DNA of 64,000 bases from Thalassotalea atypica (lineage in GTDB: Bacteria; Pseudomonadota; Gammaproteobacteria; Enterobacterales; Alteromonadaceae), in contig NZ_AP027364.1 of the NCBI RefSeq assembly GCF_030295975.1, forward strand, positions 1,674,001-1,738,000, given 5' to 3'. Below, one piece after another: positions 37,276 through 46,182 of this stretch. A program made the translations under genes and the position numbers. The notes beneath the pieces are model-generated. The model worked only from the letters and a program-made list of their open reading frames with translations, searched no databases and was not told where the DNA came from. Positions within the stretch are counted from its first letter, which is position 1. The number at the start of each line of letters is the position of its first letter.

Positions 37276-37765
37276 AAAATTCCTCTAATTTAGGTGCGTT
37301 TAGAACTTCAAGCCCAGTCATATTTTCTATCTCTTCGATGACTTGATAAATTTCTTGTTGAGACTCCGTTGCGATAACAAACCACATGTTGTATTGATGA
37401 GTTCGTCGGTAGTTATGAGCAATTTGCTCAAAACTGTTCACTTGTGCTGTAACTGCTTCAAATCTCTCGTCAGGCACAGCAAGTGCCGCCAGCGTAAATG
37501 CCCCACCTAAGCAGGCTGCATCAAACATAGGACCAAATCGACTCAACACTTTACTTTCTAGCAATTGATTTAAGTGAGTAATGACTTCTTCTTCTGTAGA
37601 GTTTAACTCATTGGCGATAACTTCAAATGGACGCTCACATACTGGCAAGCCATGTTGCAAGAGGTTAATCAGTCCTTTATCTAACGGCGTTAACTCGACA
37701 ACTTCATGCGTTCTTTTACGGTCTGTTTGTTCGTCTATTTTTGTTTTTGCAGAGGCTTCGATCAT
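37250..37765 (-). CDS. nirG: NirG, siroheme decarboxylase subunit
   Basis: 171 residues of the same AsnC-like family: LLQHGLPVCERPFEVIANEL, FGPMFDAACLGGAFTLAALA and AHNYRRTHQYNMWFVIATES. Related to NirD (both share a SRxGP...A block), as expected for the D/G pair. It overlaps the end of nirL by 4 bp (ATGA). Confidence 0.88.
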   Translation of the reverse strand: MIEASAKTKIDEQTDRKRTHEVVELTPLDKGLINLLQHGLPVCERPFEVIANELNSTEEEVITHLNQLLESKVLSRFGPMFDAACLGGAFTLAALAVPDERFEAVTAQVNSFEQIAHNYRRTHQYNMWFVIATESQQEIYQVIEEIENMTGLEVLNAPKLEEFYVGLYLPV

Positions 37766-38316
37766 GATTTTTGCCCATTTTTACCGTAACGAGCACCATT
37801 TTGTTTATAAGCTTTATAGCTAAATAATACGTCTTTTTGTACGTCTTCAAGGGCTAACTCATTGGTGATTTTATCGATTTGACCCAAGACCAAATCTCGA
37901 TCTGTACCATGGATCATGCAAAATAGATTATAGGGCCAGTCAGGCAATCGGCGAGGGCGGCGATAACATAGTGAAACTTCATCATAGAGTGATAATTTAC
38001 TTGCGACTTTTTCTACGTCGGCGTCTGCAATATTCCATACCACCATTGCGTTTGCGGTATAGCCAAGTTGTCTATGTTTGACCACTATGCCAAAGCGTTT
38101 TATTAATCCACTCTCTTGCCACATAGCTACTTGCTCTAATACTTGCTGCTCTGTTGCATCTATTTGCTTTGCAATAGCTAAATAAGGTTGAGCCACTTGC
38201 GGTAACCCTTGCTCGATTATGGCTCTTAGCTTAACTTGCTGCTGCTCGGTGAGAGAGCAATACGGTACTTGTCCGAGAACGTGGGCTTTGGCATCAATAG
38301 GTCGTAAGCTCGTCAT
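37762..38316 (-). CDS. nirL: NirL, siroheme decarboxylase subunit
   Basis: 184 residues; EQGLPQVAQPYLAIAKQIDA, RFGIVVKHRQLGYTANAMVV and CYRRPRRLPDWPYNLFCMIH. It is the paralogue closest to NirH (L/H pair). Start lies 1 bp after nirD. Confidence 0.88.
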   Translation of the reverse strand: MTSLRPIDAKAHVLGQVPYCSLTEQQQVKLRAIIEQGLPQVAQPYLAIAKQIDATEQQVLEQVAMWQESGLIKRFGIVVKHRQLGYTANAMVVWNIADADVEKVASKLSLYDEVSLCYRRPRRLPDWPYNLFCMIHGTDRDLVLGQIDKITNELALEDVQKDVLFSYKAYKQNGARYGKNGQKS

Positions 38317-38317
38317 A

Positions 38318-38794
38318 CTAATGTTCCTTCATCTTTGACTGTTGAAAATCAATATTAAAACCAAGATCAATGTGATAGGCCGCTTCCATCGGCAGTACCA
38401 AAACAGGTAATCCAGTTAAAAGCTCTATTTCCATTAACGTATATTCTAGTGCTACAGCATCATTTGCTGTAACGACAAACCAAAGGTTGTACTCATGTTC
38501 ACGCGCATAATTATGGTTAACTTGTTCGAACTGGTTAACAATGCCCGCCACTTTATCCAGTTGAGCTGGCGGTACTGCAATTGCGGCTAGAGTACTTGCG
38601 CCTGCTTTTTTATGACAAAACACTGGTCCTAATCGTGACAATATGTTTTTGTCTTTTAAATCTTTAATAGCTGAAATAACGTCATCTTCAGTACTATTTA
38701 GCGCTGTTGCCACTACTTGATAGGGGCGAGAACAAACAGGGAAGCCTTTTTGATAGCTATTGATAATTTGTTGCTGCAATAGTGAAAGTGTCAT
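38318..38794 (-). CDS. nirD: NirD, siroheme decarboxylase subunit
   Basis: 158 residues; SYQKGFPVCSRPYQVVATAL, LSRLGPVFCHKKAGASTLAA and NHNYAREHEYNLWFVVTAND. First of the four AsnC-like subunits; complex formation with NirL, NirG and NirH is known for the family. Confidence 0.88.
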   Translation of the reverse strand: MTLSLLQQQIINSYQKGFPVCSRPYQVVATALNSTEDDVISAIKDLKDKNILSRLGPVFCHKKAGASTLAAIAVPPAQLDKVAGIVNQFEQVNHNYAREHEYNLWFVVTANDAVALEYTLMEIELLTGLPVLVLPMEAAYHIDLGFNIDFQQSKMKEH

Positions 38795-38796
38795 AG

Positions 38797-40032
38797 TTAC
38801 AGACCTATTTGATGCGCACGGTTGGTGAAGAAAATACCACTTGGACTTTTTGAAGGTATTGTTTTCAGTAATGTTTGTGTTTTCGTGTCATACACATGCA
38901 CTTCATTGCTGTCTCGAACTGACATCCAAACATGCTCGCCACGCGGCGTAAACTCCATATGCAAGACCGCAGGACCAGGTTGCAGCGTATTTACTTTTTC
39001 AAAAGTTTCGGTGTTAAATATTTGAATGGTATTGTTATCAGGAAAAGCAAAGTTCACCCATATCTGACGATTATCTGGTTGTGCCATCACGAAAATAGGT
39101 TGGCTGTGAGCTTGAATTTCAGCGACTTGTTGCCATGTTTTCGTATCAATAACGAGTACTTTATGCTGACCAACCGCAGGGACAAAAGCATGATCTCCTG
39201 CAATGGCCCAGCCTTCTAAATGTGGCATCTTATAAACAGGTAATTTTTTGTCGCCTTTGCCATAGTCTTTTAATATATGACGCATGCCTTTTTCTGGGTG
39301 CCATAAATCAAGTAATGCCATGCCATCTTCGCCAAACAAACCGGCAATATAGTAACGACCATCAGGACTGATTAGGGCATCATAAGGAAATAATCCGATA
39401 TCTGTATATTTGGTAATCTCAACTTTTTTACCGGAAAAATCGGCTACCCATGTTTCATGACTGTCAAACAAGCTAAAGACAAACTTATTGTCGGGAGCAT
39501 CGACTAATCCGACAACCTTGGAGCGGTAGGGTAGGCCATCTTTGGTTAAACCTTTACTCGGTACTATTGTCGCTTTGATATCTGCAACAAGCTCTAAGGT
39601 GTCGCTGTTGAAGACTTTTACACCACCTGGTGTATAGTTGGAAACGGCGACTAATTTACCGTCTTGGCTGATGGCGCCGCCAATACTGTTACCTGATTGG
39701 ATTATGCGACGGTCAATTTTATCTTTGAGCAAATCAACTTTAGTTAAACCACCATCGCGGCCAAAAACATAGGCAAATCGTTCATCGCGAGAATATACAA
39801 TTGATGCGTGGGATAAATCACCTAAACCATCAATTTCACTGATTTGTTGCTTGTGGCTATGATTAACAATTTGAACTTGTCCAGAAGCACGTTCAATAAT
39901 CACGCCTAAATCACCTGTAGGTCTATAGGTGGTATTGTTCGATGAAGTGTCATTGGTATTTGAAGAACAAGCTATTAGAGTCGACCCTAGCAATAGCGCT
40001 AGTAAAACTCGAGCACGGCTATTTTTCATCAA
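38797..40032 (-). CDS. nirF: NirF, heme d1 biosynthesis lipoprotein
   Basis: 411 residues with a lipoprotein signal (LLGSTLIACSS). The body is a d1-type beta-propeller without a heme c domain (IVYSRDERFAYVFGRDGGLT, LISPDGRYYIAGLFGEDG, LHMEFTPRGEHVWMSVRD). NirF is periplasmic and acts between NirJ and NirN in d1 maturation. It overlaps nirC by 14 bp. Confidence 0.92.
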   Translation of the reverse strand: MMKNSRARVLLALLLGSTLIACSSNTNDTSSNNTTYRPTGDLGVIIERASGQVQIVNHSHKQQISEIDGLGDLSHASIVYSRDERFAYVFGRDGGLTKVDLLKDKIDRRIIQSGNSIGGAISQDGKLVAVSNYTPGGVKVFNSDTLELVADIKATIVPSKGLTKDGLPYRSKVVGLVDAPDNKFVFSLFDSHETWVADFSGKKVEITKYTDIGLFPYDALISPDGRYYIAGLFGEDGMALLDLWHPEKGMRHILKDYGKGDKKLPVYKMPHLEGWAIAGDHAFVPAVGQHKVLVIDTKTWQQVAEIQAHSQPIFVMAQPDNRQIWVNFAFPDNNTIQIFNTETFEKVNTLQPGPAVLHMEFTPRGEHVWMSVRDSNEVHVYDTKTQTLLKTIPSKSPSGIFFTNRAHQIGL

Positions 40033-40372
40033 TAGTTCCTTTTTGTAATTGTAAACTAATCCATTCGGCTTCTTTTACTGTCAATATCGTTTTCCATGGT
40101 GGCATTGCTGTCCCGGGACGGCCGTGTAAAATTGTGTTTTGAATGAAAAGAAGTGGTTTGTCTCTTAAATTTTCTGTTAGTAGGGATGGCCCTAAACCGC
40201 CTTTGAGAGTCATACCGTGACAAGAGCCACAATCTTGTTTAACCAGATGAACTAAATCAGATTTTCTTTGTTCAGTTAGTGTCTTCTCTTGTTCTGTTGC
40301 ACTACTGGAAAATCCTGTGACCAAAGGAGATACACACAAAAAAAACATGAAGAGTTTTTGTTTCAAGTTCAT
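40019..40372 (-). CDS. nirC: NirC, c-type cytochrome of the nir operon
   Basis: 117 residues from the ATG at 40372 (GGAG seven bases upstream). The frame is open a little further upstream, but that start lacks a ribosome site. Signal peptide, then a single heme motif CGSCH and LKGGLGPSLL. NirC is a small periplasmic electron carrier proposed to donate electrons to NirS or in d1 maturation. First gene of nirCFDLGHJEN. Confidence 0.88.
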   Translation of the reverse strand: MNLKQKLFMFFLCVSPLVTGFSSSATEQEKTLTEQRKSDLVHLVKQDCGSCHGMTLKGGLGPSLLTENLRDKPLLFIQNTILHGRPGTAMPPWKTILTVKEAEWISLQLQKGTIDEK

Positions 40373-40481
40373 CTTTTCTCCATTAAAACGAAGCATCAAA
40401 TAATGGTCTGTACCATATCATGATAGTAGGCACTCAAATGTTGTCAAAGATCATACTTTGCTGGATTTAGGTGAGGTTTTT

Positions 40482-40495
40482 TTGATTTAAATCGG
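40482..40495 (-). promoter_or_regulatory. FNR/DNR-type box upstream of nirC
   Basis: TTGATTTAAATCGG matches TTGAT-N4-ATCAA at 8 of 10 positions. It lies about 110 bp before nirC, with a -10-like TATGAT (minus strand, 40455-40450) 36 bp from the box centre, a little further than at the other promoters of the island. Confidence 0.55.
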
Positions 40496-40522
40496 ATTTT
40501 TGACAATTTGTTAGTTGTTGTA

Positions 40523-40536
40523 TTGATTTAAATTCG
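40523..40536 (-). promoter_or_regulatory. Second, degenerate FNR/DNR-like half-site upstream of nirC
   Basis: TTGATTTAAATTCG keeps the left half TTGAT and the same TTAA spacer as the neighbouring box, but its right half is poor. Confidence 0.3.
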
Positions 40537-40694
40537 ATTGACTACGGTTAAGTTGATGTAATTTAAAGGTTTAGTGCGAAATAAGTGGGCAGAATATTAT
40601 TCGGTTGTTGTCGACGGTAGTTATTGTTTACTACTTGAAGATAAGGCTGGAGCGTAGGCTAACATTATGTAAAACCTACGTTTTATGTCTCTTT

Positions 40695-41261
40695 CTACTT
40701 GATGCCTTTGCTATTAAGGTGCTCAGTATATTCTTGATCGGTACCTTGGATATGATTGATCAGCCAATTCGTTAGAAATGTGCTTATTTCATTCATTGAG
40801 TCATGGCCTTGTTCGTTATATAGCTCGACAAATTTACCCACTTGTTCAATCATCACAACATGTTGCTTCTTATGATTCTCTAAATCTGGGTACTGTGCAT
40901 TAGCCATTAACTCTTCTTCTCGTTGGAAGTGATGTTTGGTGTAGTTGACTAAGTCATTCAATGCTTCACGTTCGTATTCTTCGCTCATGGCATAATCATA
41001 TGCTGTTGTAAATTGATTGAGTAAACTGATAAGTTTTTTGTGATCGTTATCTAAAACATCTACACCAACGGAATATTCTTCCTTCCATAACATTTCTTTG
41101 TTGGAAGCAGCTTTTTTGTAAAGTGTCGAAATAAGTAAAAGTACAACAATTAAAATCCAAGACACAGGATTAGTGATACTCGACAGGAATCCTAAGAAAA
41201 TGGTCACAATAATAAGCCCAATTACTGCAGCATAAATTAAAGACTTAGTTCTGTTATTCAT
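40695..41261 (-). CDS. Membrane-anchored bacteriohemerythrin
   Basis: 188 residues. Two N-terminal membrane helices (about residues 8-28 and 30-46) precede a hemerythrin domain with the usual di-iron ligands: DNDH, KHHFQREEEL, HKKQH and HIQGTDQEY. Free bacteriohemerythrins bind O2 or NO; a membrane form between nirC and nirS suggests O2 or NO handling near the denitrification enzymes (inference). Divergent from nirS; an FNR-like box at 41368 lies upstream. Confidence 0.88.
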   Translation of the reverse strand: MNNRTKSLIYAAVIGLIIVTIFLGFLSSITNPVSWILIVVLLLISTLYKKAASNKEMLWKEEYSVGVDVLDNDHKKLISLLNQFTTAYDYAMSEEYEREALNDLVNYTKHHFQREEELMANAQYPDLENHKKQHVVMIEQVGKFVELYNEQGHDSMNEISTFLTNWLINHIQGTDQEYTEHLNSKGIK

Positions 41262-41338
41262 TGATATTACCCCTAAAAAATATATGGTTATTCTGCTTGC
41301 TTAACTTCAGTATGTCACTACATCTTAAAGTTATTTTG

Positions 41339-41358
41339 CTAAACCTTAAGTGGTTTAG
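41339..41358. promoter_or_regulatory. Palindrome in the hemerythrin-nirS intergenic region
   Basis: CTAAACC and GGTTTAG flank TTAAGT. It does not fit the FNR pattern; a second regulator may bind here. It is about 80 bp from the hemerythrin start. Confidence 0.35.
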
Positions 41359-41367
41359 GTGTATTTG

Positions 41368-41381
41368 TTGACCTCGATCAA
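41368..41381. promoter_or_regulatory. FNR/DNR-type box between hemerythrin and nirS genes
   Basis: TTGACCTCGATCAA matches 9 of 10 consensus positions. It is the more distal of two boxes for nirS and the nearer one for the hemerythrin gene. Confidence 0.65.
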
Positions 41382-41418
41382 TATGTACAACCCTTCAATG
41401 ATACTTTTGTTTTTAAAC

Positions 41419-41432
41419 TTGATCTGTATCAG
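41419..41432 (+). promoter_or_regulatory. FNR/DNR-type box of nirS
   Basis: TTGATCTGTATCAG matches 9 of 10 consensus positions. GATAGT (41455-41460) is centred 32 bp downstream, the spacing of class II FNR-activated promoters. This implies a leader of about 200 bases before nirS. Confidence 0.7.
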
Positions 41433-41673
41433 TTATTTCATCAGCAAATTACAGGATAGTAGTAAATAACAAATACGCGCTCATTTTTTACACAATGTAA
41501 TATCTGGTTTTATAGTGCATTAATTGAAATCAAGTATATATTTAAGTATGAAATTTGAACGGCGGTTAACACTATTTTTTTGTTAAAGCATTGAAATATA
41601 AAATTAAAATCTATGATCGTAGTATGATTTTTAGATTTGTAAAAAACCGAAAATTACATCTGGAGATGAACCG

Positions 41674-43302
41674 ATGAAAACAATGAAACAAGGCCTTTCA
41701 GTTTTAGGTATAGCAATAGGTATGGCGGCAAGTGGAATAAGCATGTCAGTATCTGCCGCAGAACCAACATTGTCTGAAGCTGACTTTGAAAAAGCACAAT
41801 TACATTACTTCCAACGCTGTGCTGGTTGTCATGGTGTTTTACGTAAAGGTGCAACAGGTAAAAACCTTGAGCCAAAAGCAATGCTTAAAAAAGGCCAAAA
41901 GCGTTTAGAGAAAATTATTTCTCTAGGTACTGAAGGTGGTATGAACAACTTTGATGATTTATTCAGCAAAGAAGAAATTGCTAACTTAGCAACGTTCATC
42001 CAAATGACTCCTCCAGTTCCACCAGAAATGTCGCTAGAGCAAATGCGCTCTCACACTAAAGAATTTGTTGCTCTTAAAGATTATCCAACTAAACCATTAC
42101 ACGGTTTAAACTGGAAAAACTTCTTCGTTGTAATTGAGCGTGATGCCGGTAAAGCTGCAATCGTTGATGGCGACACTAAGAAAATTATCACACATATCGA
42201 TACAGGTTACGCGGTACACGTAATCAAAGGTACTGAGCATCATAAGAAAGACCACGCCAAAGATGTTGGTCGTTTCTGGTACACCATTGGTCGTGACGGT
42301 AAAGTTAACAAGATCGATTTATGGCAAACACCTGATAAAATGTTAGTTGCTGAAACTAAAATGGCATATGACGCACGTGATATCGCTGTTTCAGGAGACG
42401 GAAAATACGTAATTGCTGGTGGGTACTGGCCTGCGCATTTCGTTATCATGGATGCTGAAACGTTAAATCCATTAAAAGTTGTTTCAACTCGCGGTTATAA
42501 TACAAAAGGTGAGTTCATTAATGAAGCACGTGTAGCTGCAATTTACACGGCACCAAATGAGTCTGCTTTCATCGTTGCAGTTAAAGAAACAGGTAAAATG
42601 TTACAAGTTGACTACTCTGATTTAGACAACTTAACAATTACTGCAATTGAATCAGCTGAATTTTTACATGATGGTTTCTTCGACCCTTCAGGTCGCTTCT
42701 TCCAAATCGCTGCTAACGCATCGAACAAAATGGTAGTAGTTGATACTAAAGACGGTCAATTAGAAGCTATGATTGACGTAGATAGCTTACCTCACCCAGG
42801 TCCTGGTGCTAACTGGATTGATAAGAAATGTGGTCCTGTTGGCGGCACAACTCACTTAGGTACTGGTCTTATTTCAGTATGGGGTAATGATCCAATCAAC
42901 CACCCTGACCATGCTTGGAAACTATGTTATGAAGTTGAAACAGATGGTGCAGGTGCATTCATCCGTACTCACGAAACTTCACAATATGTTTGGGCTGATC
43001 AGCTGAAACACCCAGAGCCAGAAGTACAACAATCAGTACAAGTTATTGATAAAGATACTCACGAAATCGTTAAAACTATCCGTGTAACTGAAGAAGAAGG
43101 TAAAGCCGCTCTTCATATGGAATTCAATGACGACGGTACAGAGGTTTGGGTTTCAGTTTGGAACCGTACAGATAACAAGAACCCAACAGGTGAAATCGTT
43201 GTATATGATGCCAAAACTCTTAAAGAGAAGCACCGTATCAAAGGCTTAACTACGCCAACTGGTAAGTTCAACGTTTATAACCGTATGAATCACAAAACTT
43301 AG
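41674..43302 (+). CDS. nirS: NirS, cytochrome cd1 nitrite reductase
   Basis: 542 residues. Signal peptide ending SVSAAEP; cytochrome c domain with CAGCH (C49, C52, H53); then the d1 propeller. Likely active-site His residues are in SLPHPGPGANW and GGTTHLGTG, and the proximal d1 His is in TGYAVHVIKG. The periplasmic enzyme reduces nitrite to NO. Electron donors are probably NirC, the cupredoxin or the downstream NirT-like protein. Codon choice is very regular, in keeping with high expression. SD GGAG before the start. Confidence 0.97.
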   Translation: MKTMKQGLSVLGIAIGMAASGISMSVSAAEPTLSEADFEKAQLHYFQRCAGCHGVLRKGATGKNLEPKAMLKKGQKRLEKIISLGTEGGMNNFDDLFSKEEIANLATFIQMTPPVPPEMSLEQMRSHTKEFVALKDYPTKPLHGLNWKNFFVVIERDAGKAAIVDGDTKKIITHIDTGYAVHVIKGTEHHKKDHAKDVGRFWYTIGRDGKVNKIDLWQTPDKMLVAETKMAYDARDIAVSGDGKYVIAGGYWPAHFVIMDAETLNPLKVVSTRGYNTKGEFINEARVAAIYTAPNESAFIVAVKETGKMLQVDYSDLDNLTITAIESAEFLHDGFFDPSGRFFQIAANASNKMVVVDTKDGQLEAMIDVDSLPHPGPGANWIDKKCGPVGGTTHLGTGLISVWGNDPINHPDHAWKLCYEVETDGAGAFIRTHETSQYVWADQLKHPEPEVQQSVQVIDKDTHEIVKTIRVTEEEGKAALHMEFNDDGTEVWVSVWNRTDNKNPTGEIVVYDAKTLKEKHRIKGLTTPTGKFNVYNRMNHKT

Positions 43303-43325
43303 TCGATAAATGATTTATTGATTAT

Positions 43326-43351
43326 GCGAGCATAGCAACAGCTATGCTCGC
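43326..43351 (+). other. Strong hairpin between nirS and the nirT-like gene
   Basis: Perfect 11-bp stem GCGAGCATAGC/GCTATGCTCGC with loop AACA and no T-run. It more likely protects the nirS mRNA 3' end or partly limits read-through than terminates fully. Confidence 0.7.
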
Positions 43352-43381
43352 GCGTATTCGCAAACATCGTACGAGTTCATT

Positions 43382-45181
43382 ATGGTAAATAATAGTAAGT
43401 CTGAAACCCCAAGCTTTTGGTCACGCCGATTAATTCTTGGCACTACCGTAGCGGGTGCTGTCGTATTTTTCATTGTAGGTATCATCTTTTGGGGTGGTTT
43501 CAACACAGCAATGGAGGCGACCAATACAACCGAATTTTGTATTAACTGTCACGAGATGAAAGATAATGTATATCAAGAGTATACACCTACAATTCACTAT
43601 TCTAACCGCACGGGTGTAAGGGCTGGTTGCCCTGATTGTCACGTACCGCGTCCGTGGGTACATAAAGTTGTCCGTAAGATCCAAGCATCCTATGAGGTGT
43701 ATGGCTGGTTAACAGGTAAACTAGATACAAAAGAAAAATTCAATGAACATCGTTTTACCATGGCAAAGAGCGTATGGAAAGCGATGAAAACTACCGATTC
43801 AAGAGAATGTCGTAACTGTCATAATTTCGAATCCATGAACCCAGAATTTCAAAAGCCACGTGCTCGTAAACAACACTTAAATGCATTTGAAACAGGACAA
43901 ACCTGTATTGATTGTCACAAAGGTATTGCGCATCATGGGGTGAGAGATCAGTTGACGGAAGAAGAGCTAGAAGAAATTGAAGCGCCTAATCCTGATTATA
44001 TTCGTGAAGTACCTCAATTGTACAAAGATGGTTTAGCTAGGGTAGAAGCAAAAGAAGCGGCTGAAAAAGCGAAATTGAAAGAGCAAAAAGCGGCTGAGAA
44101 AGCGAAAGTTAAAGCGCAGATAGAAAAAGCTGTCGCAGAGGCAACAAGCAAAATGTCAGTAGGTGCTCCATTAGAAGCAGCTCCTAAAATAAGTGATAAA
44201 GGTGCAAAATCTGCGTCGAATATTGACATTGATTGGACTAATGCAAGTGCCGTTGATATTAGTGTTTTCTACCCTGGTACTGCTTCAATCGAGTGGATCT
44301 TAGGACGAAATCACGGTGGTAAACGTGCATTCTCAAAAGGTGATCGCTGTACAGAATGTCATAGCGAAGAAATTGCAGATATTGGTAATTTAATCGCCTC
44401 AGGTGAAAGTGAGAAAATTGAAGATCCAGCATTAATACCTGGTAAACGTGGTAGTTTTGATGTCGCTATAAACGCGACTCATGATAGCGAAAATCTTTAC
44501 TTGAAATTTAGCTGGTCTGAAGGTGAGCATGCACCAGCACCATTTGTTGATGGCGGTAAAATGGATCCTGAAAACTCCATGAAACTTGCGTTCATGATCG
44601 CTACAGATGAAGTTGAATATGCTGACAGAGCAGGCTGCTGGGGAACCTGTCACGCTGACGCGAATGGTATGCCTTTTGAGCCGACTAAAGAGACACTATT
44701 AGGCTCTGACTTGGCTAAACGTTTAGACTTTAATGCAGGATTAACCAAATATGTTAAAGAGTCTCGTACTGAACTAGAGCTAAAAGGCCGACGTGGTAAA
44801 GCACTTGGTGGCTGGGATAAGCTGAAAAGTGAAGACGAAATCAAAACTGCTGAAGACGCAAATCAGTTCATGGATCTTGTTCGTTATAAGGCTGGTACTG
44901 GTGAGGTTGAAGACGGTATTATCTTAGCTGAGCGCAAAATGCATGGCGGACAAGGTGCTGAATTTGCGGCGACATTAAGCGATGGTATTTGGTCTGTTGT
45001 TATTAAACGCAAACTGAAATCTGATAAATCAGGTGATGTAAGCATTGAAGCAGGTAAGGTTTACAACTTTGGCTTCGCAATACATGATGATTACACTAGT
45101 GGTCGTTATCACCATGTATCATTTGGCTATAAATTAGCATTAGACAATGCCGATGTAGAAATCAACGCAGTTAAGCTGTAG
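43382..45181 (+). CDS. NapC/NirT-type tetraheme cytochrome fused to a C-terminal heme-binding module
   Basis: 599 residues. One N-terminal anchor helix (residues 18-38). NapC/NirT domain with four CxxCH motifs (C53, C83, C143, C175). Then an Ala/Lys/Glu coiled-coil-like linker (about 215-255), a fifth heme motif CTECH (C323) and a sixth of unusual spacing CWGTCH (C419, C423, H424). The end (LYLKFSWSE, YNFGFAIHDDYTSGRYHHVS) resembles ethylbenzene-dehydrogenase-type heme domains. NapC/NirT proteins take electrons from quinol to periplasmic reductases, so it probably feeds NirS. Ordinary NirT is about 200 residues, so this is a long fusion. Confidence 0.88.
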   Translation: MVNNSKSETPSFWSRRLILGTTVAGAVVFFIVGIIFWGGFNTAMEATNTTEFCINCHEMKDNVYQEYTPTIHYSNRTGVRAGCPDCHVPRPWVHKVVRKIQASYEVYGWLTGKLDTKEKFNEHRFTMAKSVWKAMKTTDSRECRNCHNFESMNPEFQKPRARKQHLNAFETGQTCIDCHKGIAHHGVRDQLTEEELEEIEAPNPDYIREVPQLYKDGLARVEAKEAAEKAKLKEQKAAEKAKVKAQIEKAVAEATSKMSVGAPLEAAPKISDKGAKSASNIDIDWTNASAVDISVFYPGTASIEWILGRNHGGKRAFSKGDRCTECHSEEIADIGNLIASGESEKIEDPALIPGKRGSFDVAINATHDSENLYLKFSWSEGEHAPAPFVDGGKMDPENSMKLAFMIATDEVEYADRAGCWGTCHADANGMPFEPTKETLLGSDLAKRLDFNAGLTKYVKESRTELELKGRRGKALGGWDKLKSEDEIKTAEDANQFMDLVRYKAGTGEVEDGIILAERKMHGGQGAEFAATLSDGIWSVVIKRKLKSDKSGDVSIEAGKVYNFGFAIHDDYTSGRYHHVSFGYKLALDNADVEINAVKL

Positions 45182-45210
45182 TACTTTCTACAACATATAA
45201 GGAAATGTAG

Positions 45211-45247
45211 AAAAAGGCTTTTTGTGAAAACAAGAGGCCTTTTTTAT
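45211..45247 (+). terminator. Terminator after the nirT-like gene
   Basis: AAAAAGGC pairs with GCCTTTTT around an 18-base loop, running into Ts. Confidence 0.7.
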
Positions 45248-45441
45248 TGGCCTGCTGTTAATACATAAGAATTGCCTGGGGCAATTAATAGCGCCTTTAC
45301 AATGCAATGCTTCATTGGACATTTAGACTAGAAGAAGACAATTTGACATGATGAAGTCATAATCATGTTGAGTGTTATTCGTCAATGAATTAGCCTAGGC
45401 AAACACTGAAAAATATATTATTTAAAGGAAGAGCAATAGGT

Positions 45442-45801
45442 ATGAAAATAACATCAATTGTATTTTCATTGCTTTGTCTCGCTACTGCGCTCGTATCAAA
45501 CACTATTATGGGCGCAGGTATGTGGTTTTGGGTGATTGTGATAATTGGTATAATTGTTTTCATTTCAGCATTCATTACTAAACTTAATATTGTAGGCGTG
45601 ATTTTAGCTGGGCTACTTTCAATTGTGTCTGTTTGTGCTGTTTTATTGGGGCTTTTAGCAGCCACGATTGGCGGCTCATTCAAGCTTGGTCATCTTGAAG
45701 GGTTACTGCTTGTCTTATTTGCCCTAGTCGCAATTACGGGAGCAATAATAATCACTCTCAATAAGAAGCGTTTGCGTTCACAAAGAATGTTTAATGCTTA
45801 A
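45442..45801 (+). CDS. Small integral membrane protein, unknown function
   Basis: 119 residues with about four hydrophobic helices and a basic tail (NKKRLRSQRMFNA). A good ribosome site (AAGGAAGAG) precedes it. No named family recognised. It is followed after 31 bp by the cupredoxin gene, inside the denitrification island. Confidence 0.6.
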   Translation: MKITSIVFSLLCLATALVSNTIMGAGMWFWVIVIIGIIVFISAFITKLNIVGVILAGLLSIVSVCAVLLGLLAATIGGSFKLGHLEGLLLVLFALVAITGAIIITLNKKRLRSQRMFNA

Positions 45802-45832
45802 TTTTAACGAACGTAAAAAGGAATAATTGTTC

Positions 45833-46150
45833 ATGCGTGTCTTGATGATATTAGTTTTAACTTTAAGCTTTTCTGGAACATTATTTGCCAAAGAAGTTGT
45901 AGTAGAGATTTTAAAGAAAAAATACATTCCTGCCCACGTCACTATTGAAGTAGGTGATACCGTGGTATGGAAAAATGTGGAGAAGCGTCAATACCACAAT
46001 GTGTGGTTTAAACAATTTGATAAAGAAGAACCGGATTATTTTTTCCCTGACGAAACTTATCAGAGAACATTTGACAGTGCAGGGGAGTTTCCTTATGAAT
46101 GCGGGCCACACCCTAAAATGAAAGGCATGGTCACAGTAAAAGGCAAGTAG
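45833..46150 (+). CDS. Cupredoxin (plastocyanin/pseudoazurin-like)
   Basis: 106 residues from the ATG at 45833 (a TTG at 45827 is an alternative). Signal peptide (LMILVLTLSFSGTLFAKE). Type I copper ligands are visible: His in RQYHNVWF, then Cys, His and Met in ECGPHPKMKG. A soluble periplasmic electron carrier; pseudoazurin and azurin-like proteins donate to NirS and cNOR in denitrifiers, and its place here supports that role. Confidence 0.85.
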   Translation: MRVLMILVLTLSFSGTLFAKEVVVEILKKKYIPAHVTIEVGDTVVWKNVEKRQYHNVWFKQFDKEEPDYFFPDETYQRTFDSAGEFPYECGPHPKMKGMVTVKGK

Positions 46151-46182
46151 CCTGATTAGCGAAAATAATGCGGATTTACTGT

